Positions 22,301 to 32,000 of a stretch of DNA of 64,000 nucleotides are shown in pieces (the first letter of the stretch is position 1; each line of letters begins with the position of its first letter). Origin of the DNA: Mesostigma viride (Eukaryota; Streptophyta; Mesostigmatophyceae; Mesostigmatales; Mesostigmataceae); assembly GCA_009746045.1 (NCBI GenBank), contig RPFO01000156.1:3780091-3844090 (forward strand), read 5' to 3'. Both the position numbers and the translations under genes were made by a program. The notes beneath the pieces are model-generated. The model made no database searches. It saw only the letters and a list, made by a program, of their open reading frames with translations, and was not told the origin of the DNA.

Positions 22301-23524
22301 GTCCGAAGGCGGGGCGCAAGCTTTTGATGTCTTTTGTGCATTGCTCTCGTTTCGTCTACAACGAGGCTTGCAGTTTGCCCTTTCGCCCTCGCCGCTCAAA
22401 TAGTCAGCGGTTCTGTTGGTTGGTAAGCTAGATCGCAAAAGGACCCTTTGCTTTGGACCTTTATCGCAAAACACCAACACCCAGTTGAGGTCGTGAAAAT
22501 TTAGGGGCCCATTCTTGAGCTCTTGCTTGTTGGCTTTGTCGAGCGCCTGATTAGCGAGCTTGGGGGTCTCATATATTTGACCGCAGTCAACATTGGGGTA
22601 AGGCTTCAGGGCGTCAATAAATTGGTTAATCTCCGTAGTGCTCAAGGTGCTGCTCGATATTGAAACGCCACAAACACGGAATACAGCAAAGTACAAAGCA
22701 TTCATGTAAGACAATGCGGGACAAATGGGTAACAAATGGGGAGAGTTATATTAATGAAAAGAGACAACGAACTTGGAAGCATGGCACGCCGAGCCCCCGA
22801 GTAAAGGTTAAACATTTAGCCACCACGCATTGGGCTTGCCATGAACACCCCATGGAGCGCTATGCTAAGGTTTTCTTGCGACCCCATGTTGTGTGTGGCT
22901 TGTCAGTAATGTGCTAGTAGGAAAGGACAAGCCACGAGGTTAAGATAAGATTACGCCCGGCATAGGGCTGCCAAACGGGCTCATCTACCATAAACGCTGC
23001 AATAAGGCTTCTGTAGAATAAAAATCTATTTCCAAGCAAAACCATACCGTAAACCAAAACTAGCAGGCCATAAAGACCAATCACAGGCCAATCAACAAAA
23101 CCCAAAGAACATTCAGCCAAAAGAGTTACATTATGCACTACTACAATATTTGATATGGCCTTGGTGAACACCATGAAAGCTAAGGCAACTAAGAGACTGT
23201 GCTTGATAAACGACGCAAATCAGAAAAAGGTTGTTCAATGTATTGATGACATGTAGAGTAAAAACAACACGCGCATACCCAGGCGTACCTTTTCTTGGAG
23301 CGTACAGCATCCGCGCACCCCGTGCAGTATAAATGAGAGCCAACGAATTGAAGTGGTTCACGGCCGGCCACAAGTGGATTGTCCGGATGGGTGCCCGTGT
23401 TGTCACAGCAGCGCCTCCCAGAAATACCTCTGCGAGCACACTTGTAGGAGGCCTTCCTTTTCCTGGTTGCCTTGTTTGTGCCTTCACAACTGGGCACTGG
23501 TGTTGGATTTTGTCTTGAACTTCC
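19322..23524 (-). CDS. MULE transposase with BED-like N-terminal exon and SWIM finger
   Basis: This is the transposase of the surrounding MULE. Exon 19322-22649 is joined to exon 23289-23524 by a GT-AG intron of 639 bp. The junction preserves frame and gives ...[25 protein letters not shown], a BED-like cysteine pair followed by a KKST motif. The catalytic region contains FLDSTFGVS and [14 protein letters not shown] followed by [10 protein letters not shown], as in MULE DDE domains, then a region with [17 protein letters not shown]-type zinc motif, [14 protein letters not shown], lies near the C-terminus. The two exons give 1187 residues. An upstream exon ending near 23700 is possible because an in-phase GTAAGC donor is present, so the true start is unresolved. 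A low-complexity PAAVPSA block interrupts the N-terminal third. Confidence 0.85.
21803..22290 (-). repeat. 21-bp coding repeat (23 x APAAVP[S/C])
   Basis: Tandem 21-bp units inside the transposase ORF encode 23 copies of a heptapeptide alternating between PSA and PCA endings. Because each unit is 7 codons, copy number can vary without breaking the frame. Confidence 0.95.
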
Positions 23525-23872
23525 CTGTTTTGGGTCAGCAACATAAGAAATTAAACACGATGTTCAGAAACTAATTACAAGTTACAACATAGTCATGGAT
23601 TTGGTGGGTGCAATTAGCTGGGGACGCCATAAACATAAGTTGCCATTATGAAGCTCACTAACTGCCTTATATGCAAATAACTCCATTATCATGGAAAGAT
23701 GCTTACAACAAGAACATTCCAGACCATGTCGCTACCAAGCATGAGCGAGTTCGAACGGGAAAATGAGATAACGACATGGAAGGGCAACGTACGTTGGAAA
23801 ACGGTTGTCCGCCGTGCTGACCAATCGGTGCCGGCGCTGCCGCAGGTGGAGGTGCTCCAACATGGGAAGGTG

Positions 23873-23962
23873 GCAGAGAAAGTGGCGGAGAAGGTGGCGG
23901 AGAAGGTGGCGGTGGCGGTGGCGGTGGCGGTGGCGGTGGCGGTGGCGGTGGGGGTGGCGGGG
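23873..23962. repeat. (GGTGGC)n / GAGAAGGTGGCG low-complexity tract
   Basis: Short G-rich hexamer and dodecamer repeat upstream of the BED-like exon. On the minus strand it would encode poly-proline or Ala-Thr runs, so apparent ORFs here are unreliable. Confidence 0.85.
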
Positions 23963-24458
23963 AAGCAGAGAAAGATAATACGTGAGAGTACGTAATACGC
24001 AAGAGTACGCGTATCCGTAGGCATACGTTTAACATCCGTACGGCAAAGCTGCGTATGATGTATAGTCTGCGTACGAAACGTATCATATGCCACACTATTT
24101 CCCTTTGCGGGGAAGGTGGCGGGGGAGGGGGAGGGATGCTTTCCCCGCGCTGTGAGGAAGGATGCTTGCGTTGCCGCACCGCTTTACGCCGAGCGAGAAG
24201 GCGGCGAACAATACCGCGATGCCTGGGTCGCCGAACTGACTGCCGTTTTGGAGCGATGCATTGTGCCTTGTGCCAAATGCAGACATGGACATAAGGAGAG
24301 CACCTCGGCATATCCCTGCTCAGCAACGCGCAAAAGGAAAAAGGGCAGCGAAGAAAGAAGTTATGAACTACCTCGATCGCACCTCAAAATGGCCAAGCAA
24401 GTCTAGGCATAGCTGCATGGGGCTGCCAATATAACTCCAAAAATAAACCCTAACTTAA

Positions 24459-26365
24459 GGGGACTCGGCGCGGCGAATTTTTTCCGCGCCAAAAAAATTC
24501 CGCGGTACCCTCCGTACCGTGAAAAGTGGGTGCACGGTGCGCGCACCCCTTGCGGAAGTGGCCATGGCGACTGCTTTTAGACGAAACGTGACAAATCTGG
24601 CTCGCGGAAAGCAGAAAAAATGCTCGATTGTTGGAGAAAATTAGTTACTGATTCTACTTTATGGTGGGATGGTTGCGATCTATAATGTCGTGGGCTTTTT
24701 TTCTTTACCATCGGCAGGGGGGGTCCGGCCTGAATTTCTGTCGGGATGAATAAAGTATAATGGATGCCTGCAGGTGTGATTGTCGATTGTTGCCAGTTTT
24801 GATGGTCCTAATGGAAGCTAGTTTAATGATGTTTCTAAAGCCGTAAAAATTCCCGCTGCTATCCTTACCTTTCCCGTCATTTTGCGGTAAGATAACATTA
24901 GGCCTGCGCGATGCGCGCCCAACCTCTCCATGAAAGGGTGGCCTTTCTTGTGCGCCTGGGCACGAATAAATGCCCGTTATGGTACGTTCTTGTATTAAAC
25001 GTCCTAAGATAGCGCTTTCCTGCTTTCTTAGCTCGTTGAGCGTAAGCTTTTTGCCTTCTTTCCGGCCAGATGCAGCCATGAACTTGCGGGTCCTGGCGCT
25101 GCATCGCTAGATTCCTGGATGTTTTTTAGCAAGTTCGTCTGTGACGTGGCTGGCTTGCTGCAGCGCGTGGCCCACAACCTGTCGGGAAGGTGTAATGCTT
25201 TTATTTACATGCTTCTCTGAAATTTCTTTTGCTTTATAGACAGTTGTGTTCGAGGAAATTCACGCGGTCTTCCTAAGCAGCGGCATCATTTTCCCCAGAC
25301 ACTGACGAGCTGGCACCTGTCTCCTAAAGAAAGTGGCTCGTCCTTGTTAGAAAGGAGGCAGTGTGCATTTTGCGGGACACAATGCTTTGGTGGCACATGC
25401 GTCAGGTAGGTTGTTCCAATGGTCTCTTCACCTTTCCCACTGAGTAAATGATAGCCTTTGTCATGCTAACCAGAGCAGCTAGCCACAGGTTGGCTGGATA
25501 AAAAGTCAGCTTATTTTCTCTTTATATACTGCATGTGTGGTCCTCCACATGTCCGGCTTGTTGGGCATTTTGGAACAGGGTTTTTAATGTGTTGTTGGGT
25601 GGAACAACTTGGTTGTTGGCACAAAATCGCACATTATTAGCCTGAGATAGGCATGACATATGCTGCTCAGGCGTGTCGTCCTACCAGCCTTGTTGATAAG
25701 GGTAGACTCACAAGGCTGGCTGTGCCGATGGAGGGGTGGGGCGTATGACGCTCCGGACATCCTCCTCACACTCCGTGATCAAAGTGGGCATGTTTTTGGG
25801 TGTCTAGGGTAGCAAAACAGATGTCATTTTGGCTCAGCACTAGCTCAATTCTCTTTTAGCGTCTACCCAGGTGGCATCACAGGAAAATCAATAACTTGAG
25901 CTACGCTTGTCAGAATGAGCTCAAATTTTGGCAGTGTGTTTCCCCCCACTCAGTGGAATTTAAAATGTATGGATGACCCAATCTGATGTGTTAATGATTT
26001 GATTTATTTTTTTTTGCTAAAAAAAGTACCCATTTTGCGGGAAAATTAATAACTCAAACAAATGTGACCATTTTGGCCATGTAAATAGCCCAGCTTTTAA
26101 AAAAGTGGGGGAACTTTGCAGAAATGTATGGGCAGGTCATTTAGACAAGTGGTTTGTCTTGGGCAAAATATCTCATAAATAGCGTCTTTTTCTATTTTTA
26201 GCTCGCCACCGGTGCGTGGTTGGGGGTAGTACCCCCAACAAGTGGTGGTATGAATGTCCAAACATCATATTTATGGTACCCAATCATCACTAGATGGTTC
26301 CCATGTGCATTGGAACTGATACTCACTAAAGTCTGTTTTTCAGGCTTTTGGACGTGCGAGTCCCC
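24459..26365 (+). mobile_element. TTAA-flanked non-autonomous element, copy A (nested in MULE)
   Basis: TTAA at 24455-24458 and 26366-26369 flanks 1907 bp with a 9-bp inverted repeat GGGGACTCG. Related copies lie at 38998-41279 and 51135-53021. Shared features are the CGCGCC..AATTTTTT..GGCGCC end, a CACGGTGCGCGCACC block followed by GTGGCCATGGCGAC, GGGAAAATTAATAACT, and TAGCGTCTTTTTCTATTTTT. No intact ORF is present (the longest, 24705-25079 minus, has no recognised domain). The TTAA duplication suggests mobilisation by a PiggyBac-type transposase. It sits inside the MULE and at the stop codon of the candidate membrane-protein gene. Confidence 0.8.
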
Positions 26366-27243
26366 TTAAGAATAGCTTCCGCTAGATCCCAATAGGCTAG
26401 GCCCACCGCGTGCCGCACGTGGCGCCAAGAAGTATCTGAAACAACTCATCATTGTGTATTCCGCTGGAAACTGAAAGAGGAGCATTCAGTGCATTAGTCG
26501 TTTTAGGGTAGCATGGATTCCTTACCTCAGACCAACATGTAGTGCCAATAACGCCAAGGTGATCCACCATGTGGATGCATGAAGATCTGCACCACATTGC
26601 CGCGTGACAAGGTATGAACATACCAACAAAGTTGCAGAGCAAGCCGTTCTCAGGAGGGCTATTACCCAACCATAAAGCCCCATGGCATAACGCTTCCATC
26701 TCGTGCAAAAGGACAACTATGACCTAGAAATTCAGAAAATATATTCTTAGTCTTTCCCTCTACTCCTTGCTTACCTGGGTTGATAGGCGCGACAACTGAA
26801 AACTTCGCAGGCACCCGCGCGCGCTCTTGCACCGCCACATGCCCTACATGGATAACCACCAACCAAACATGAAAAAAGGGTATAACTAGAAGGATTAAGG
26901 AAAGAGGAAATGCATTTAATTCATATAGTTAATATCGCCATGAAATTGTATGTTGAAGTAATAATGGGCCGAAATATGCACATCGGGAACACGTCCCATT
27001 AATGCACATGCGAAGCTAATGTCAGGACAACGCATCATTAACAAGGGGGGGGTCCGCATGCGCAAGACGAAGCAAGTACAGTTAATATGATGTGCCATTT
27101 GGACAGAAACTGGAATAAGGGCTTAACGCCTTACCTAAGGCACAGACCCACACGATGCCGCTGACCGCTAGAAAAATTGCGAGGATGGCCACCAGCACAC
27201 CCTGTCTGGTGCTGGTCAAGCAGCAAAGGCAGGGCCGGGCCAT
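26366..27243 (-). CDS. Candidate five-exon small membrane protein carried by the MULE
   Basis: I do not recognise the product. Exons 27135-27243, 26775-26843, 26666-26723, 26526-26586 and 26366-26470 splice in phase to 133 residues. The start ATG at 27243 has an in-frame TGA just upstream. Donors read GTAAGG, GTAAGC, GTAATA and GTAAGG; acceptors end in TAG or CAG. The last intron (55 bp) has a polypyrimidine tract CTCCTCTTTCAG. The protein begins MARPCLCCLTSTRQG, then has one hydrophobic helix of about 20 residues, so it would be a single-pass anchored protein; the paired cysteines before the helix could be acylated. It ends ...RYFLAPRAARGG...SYS. It may be a second MULE gene or captured host exons. 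The third donor is the weakest part of the model. Confidence 0.4.
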
Positions 27244-27601
27244 GAAAGCTGGAGGTCACGAGCACTTTGTTGCAGTGGATGTAAACGACCCCCCTGTTTG
27301 GAGCACAAAAGGCGAGAAGCAAATTAAAAACGGAAAGCGCCAGTCATACACCGCGCAGCTCGCGAGAATTCCAGGAACCAGTTTTTGTGTGATATTCGCA
27401 TTTAGATGTCGTGCATAACCATTCCTTTATTATCGCACACACCAGTAAACAGTACAAGGATTTGCGTCAACCCAGCAAAATGCCGAGGGTGCCACGGACG
27501 TGTATGCCAGCGAGCTCGAGTCTGGCGAGCAATCACTCAAACATGTCCACTGTCCCTAAGCCGAGCATCACCCTAACATGTCCGCCCTTGCTACGTTTTA
27601 T

Positions 27602-28278
27602 CATCCTTGACTGCGCTTGTAGTCAACAAAGAAATTAGCCAAGTCCTACAGTAATTGGCGCGGCAGGCCCTTTTTTCCCGCGTAACTCGTGTGCCGGTCC
27701 GGCGCGGCGTGGCCTGGGCAGGCGCGTCGGACTTAGTGCGGTGGTGTCCCGGAACCCCGCACTCACCCCCGCACTAGAGTTTGTGTCATCAGAGCCAAAT
27801 TACACCCCTCGCATTGGTAGTTTTAATTCAGTTCAGCCAAAAGGCCCTTCGGAATTAGACATTAGCGTTTTATTGGTTGAAAGTGCTACTGTGTCCGCCC
27901 AATTAATTAATTATTAGTTTGTTTGTTTGGTTACCGAACAACCGTTGAACTGGCTGCGAAATTTGATAATTCTTTGTTTGTTGACTTTGTTCTGTAATAA
28001 CCCAGCCGGATGCACTGCTCTTACGGCTAGGAAAAGCACATTTTTCAGCCAGAAATCATATTTCTTTGTTTGTTAGCAAGAAAGCTGCACACGTGACAGG
28101 AAAATAATATTTATTTACACTTTCTTTGTTTGTTTGGTAGCTTCGAAAACTACAGTTCACTACACTCGGGAATTAGTTAATTAAAATTCTTTTGTTTTAT
28201 TTATCGCTTGCAGCTGGCCGGCGCCCAGCCTCATAATTATTTAATATACTTACCAATGCGAGGGGTGTATGCGCTTCC
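27602..28278. repeat. MULE right terminal inverted repeat, split by a MITE
   Basis: The inner 202 bp (27602-27803) and the outer 9 bp (28270-28278) together complement the left repeat. The 464-bp MITE plus its duplicated TA lies between them. Confidence 0.92.
27804..28267. mobile_element. 464-bp TA-flanked MITE
   Basis: TA at 27802-27803 and 28268-28269 flanks a 464-bp AT-rich element with a perfect 17-bp inverted repeat CACCCCTCGCATTGGTA. TA duplication suggests a Tc1/mariner-related non-autonomous element. It splits the right terminal repeat of the MULE, so it arrived later. It contains repeats of TTCTTTGTTTGTT but no ORF. Confidence 0.85.
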
Positions 28279-28287
28279 GGAATTTAC
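28279..28287. repeat. MULE target duplication, right
   Basis: GGAATTTAC, matching 15374-15382. Confidence 0.9.
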
Positions 28288-29011
28288 AGGGAAAATGGGG
28301 CAACGCGCCAGCAGGTCAGAAACTACGGTTATTACCAGGCTGGTACCTATTGACTAGGTGTGCACAATTTACTACAGAAATAATTGGGGCAGCCACTAGT
28401 CCTCCGACCTGCGTGTCTCGCGGTACATGTAATTGATCATGACTTCATGACTTCACCCTTTCGGTAAGGCCTGAGGTAGACTTCATGCATTTGGATATTG
28501 ACTACCGTGGTGGTCGGTAAACACAATTATTGCAGCGGGTGCGTAGCATATGTTATGACAGCGTCAGCAGTCGTGTGCGTAAGCGGGGTGCCACCTGTTA
28601 ATTTACTTGTCCACGTTCCTTTCCCGATCCTTAGGTGATTTCCAGCAGCCGTGGTTGAGCGAGGTGGGAATAATCAAAACTATTTGCTTACCTCGACGGT
28701 GCCGACATCCTTTAGCCTGGCCCACGCTTCACACCAAGTTCTGCATTCCTTAACATGCCGATCGCGCTAAGACTTGTCAAGCTGGCACCTGCATTTGATC
28801 GAATGGCAAACGCTACTCCCCTATTAGCTTATGCTTCGGCACGTGGCATGCAGGTTCTTACTTGTTATGGCTCTGCATTGCCGAGAATATAACCAAGGTT
28901 TTGTGCCGCGTTTCAAATTTATTTTTTACTCACGTAGACGGCAGCGACAACCTAGCTTGCAGGCCAAGGCGCCATTAGTCTAGTCGGGGCGCTTGACCGA
29001 TCCGGCTTCCC
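28288..29011. promoter_or_regulatory. Upstream region of the potassium channel gene
   Basis: About 720 bp with no recognised repeat or gene. It should contain the channel promoter or 5' untranslated sequence, but no core element could be assigned. Confidence 0.35.
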
Positions 29012-32000
29012 ATGCAAATGTCCCGAGAGGCGCGTGCAGCAGAGCGCGAACCGCTAACAAAGCACGTTAGCACGGGCAGGTACTTCCCTAAATGCGACGC
29101 ACTGTCCATTCAATTAATGATAGCCTGTCGGTCGTGCTTTCCGTCTGTGTCTAATATTGTGAGGTGCCTCTCGGGTGTGCGTGATATTCCCGACGTATGC
29201 CTTCGCTGCACCAGTATCGGCAATGTGCCTATCAGACATCCACCCAGAGCAATCGAACATAGTGGCAGTCTCGGCATCCCGCGGTCGCGGATCCGGGCTG
29301 CGATATACGTCATCATTTTCGAAGCCGAAACGCTTCCTGGAAAGATCTTTGACGTCCTACTGTTGGTGAGTTTGGGCGGTGGCATTAATACTTATGCTGT
29401 CTCTAATGATCGGTTTGCTAACTGCCCACTTTAGCGTGTGGGGAATTCCAGGCAAGCTTCACCATGCGCATGTTGTCCAAAAAGCCATTCGTTGTTGCTT
29501 GATATTGCAGCTTTCCTGCCATGCTTGCATCCTTTTGAACAAGGATTGCAATGCTCAAGGGCCTGGTCACTAGTTGCAGTGTTGCTTGTGTGCTGAACAA
29601 ACTAGTGAGGATACCCATACCCTGGTCTACTTTCTTGGCTCGGCCCCACGCGCGCTGGCCAATTGTCGTCTCTGCGTCTGCCATGCCTGCCCCGCGGCCA
29701 CCACCAGCCAGGTATCACGCAGGGATGTGGCAGGTGGCACCGCACCACACACCTGGTTCCCACCCCCGCCTGCACACCCATGATTAGCCGGGGTAGGGTT
29801 GCACTGCTTACCTCCCCAGTGGGGGTGTGTCATTCATCCTTGTTTGTGGAAAGGAGTCCCAGTGCCACCAAGCCAGTTCGCACGCACAGTGCTGGCGTCC
29901 ATGCCGAGGGCTTGTTGGTCACTACACGCTTTAGGCAATGCTGTTGCTGTAGTGACCTGCAACACTATTGGTTCCTACCCGGGCGCGTCTCAGGTGCCCC
30001 GCCGTGTTGCTCGTCTCCCTGTGGCATCCCTGCCTGCATCTCACCTAGCGATTACCATCCGTGGAATGTCTCCTCTCCTCTTCCCTCGTCGCGCCTGGTG
30101 TTGTTCCCCCACCTGGCGCCCGTACCCACCCGTGGTCCACAAACACACACCATGGGCGGCTTGCTCCTCCCTGTTGGCTGCCTTGCGCGTCGCCCTCCTG
30201 TGCCCTGCTCCGCCAGGTGTTCATCCTGTCCAGTGTCACCATGGTGCTACTGGAGTCGGTGCGTGAGGTACGACAGCAGTACGGCCCCTTCCTCCACAAC
30301 GCGCAGTGGTTCTTCTCCGTGGTGTTCACGCTCGAGTACATGGCGCGCCTCATCTGTGAGTGGGGGGGGGCGCGCATGCGCGGTGGGCCACAGCGCGTGC
30401 AGCGCTGATGACTTGATTTGTCACGTGTGCAAGTGGTGAGTTGATGCGTGTGCAAGTGGTGAGTTGATGCGTGTGCAAGTGGTGAGTTGATGCGTGTGCA
30501 AGTGGTGAGTTCATGCGTGTGCAAGTGATGAGTTGATGCGTGTGCAAGTGGTGAGTTGATGCGTGTGCAAGTGGTGAGTTGTTCCACTACTCGCAAATGA
30601 CTCATAGACTACTTGTGTCGTTCTCATCAGGCACAGGGCCGCCTCGTCTGTGGGCACAGCTCGCTCATCGACGGTGGGCGATGACACGCGCCCCTGCCCA
30701 CATGGGTGCATGCGTGCGTAGGCGTGCATCATCTCTGCCTGCACAACAGGGCGTGCGTGGGCGTTCCCCCACGCTGGTTACGTGAGCGTATGACAGCTAC
30801 AATTACCTTTACTGTCACACGTATGGGACGAATGCAAGGATTAGAGTAGGAAGGCTGCCTACTTGTGGTCAGAAGTTAGACATGAAACGACACCCTTGGT
30901 GCCGCATGGGGTGCAAATGGCTCTGCATAGCGCCAACCACACGGCTGCTGGGCCCAATCGTGGAAAGATGTGCAGGGAGGGGCAGCGTCCCTGGTGCCGG
31001 GTAGGAGCACTGCATGGGGACGGACCCGCCAGGCTGTCGTCGTCATGATGACAGAAACGGGAATGGAATGGCTTCGACCTTGGCAGTTGGATCTTTCCCT
31101 TCGACTTCCCGTTCAGACATTCCTCCCTATTTTTGTCTCCCTGTCTCCAAAGCGCTACTCCAGCTTGCGCGTGTTGCTGCCCCTGCTTGGCACTCTGTGT
31201 CGCTGCGCTCACGATACGGCTAAGTTCTAACTGGCCCTGCAGTTTTCCCTGTAGGATTGCCGGCCTTCCTTACCCGCCTCATGTGGCCACCGTGCATTTC
31301 AACCTGTTGCTGCTACCATCTCCGTGTTACCATCAATCCGAATATCGATTAACATCAACACGGACAACAAATTGTGTCAAATCACGTGTGCACTTTGGTA
31401 CACACTTGTGCGCGCCCACCTTCCCCCGCTGGCCACTTGTGCTTATTCTGGCGCGCGCGTGCCCAGGCGTGCGGCGGCCTGACCGCTACGCCGCCTCCTT
31501 CTTCGGCCTGGTCGACCTGTCGGCGCTCATCCCGCAGTACCTCTCGCTCGTGTTTCCGTCTACGAACATGCTGTCCACCATCCGCGCCTTCCGCCTACTG
31601 CGCGTGTTCCGCATCTTCAAGCTGGTCGCCTGGCTGTCCGAGGCCGGCGTCATCTACGAGGCCATGGTCAACAGCATACGCAAGATTGTGGTCTTCCTCG
31701 TCACGGTGAGCGCAGGGGGGCAGGGGGAGGGGGGGGGGCGGGAAAGCTCGGGCGCCATGCCTGCAGGCATGCTGGGAAGTAAAGGGGGGGGGGACTTCTG
31801 ATCATGTTGCTGCCATCGAGTTGGGGGCGGGGGGTCATTGCTCGGGGTGACCTGTAATGGGTGTTCTGCTACAAGCGCCTTGTGGCTACGTCGTCAACAC
31901 AAAGAAACTGTGCAATGTTTGGCCAAGGCTGCCTGTGGCGGCTAGCGTTGCATGCAGCTGCTTGTGCACCACACAATGAGGAGGGACGGCACCTTCCGCC

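Noticed and set aside
21667-22431. Gly/Arg/Gln/Pro-rich plus-strand ORF and two minus-frame Cys/Pro ORFs
   Set aside because: Alternative readings of the 21-bp repeat within the MULE transposase.
22914-23174. Hydrophobic 86-codon minus ORF as a membrane protein
   Set aside because: It lies entirely within the 639-bp intron between the BED-like exon and the main transposase exon.
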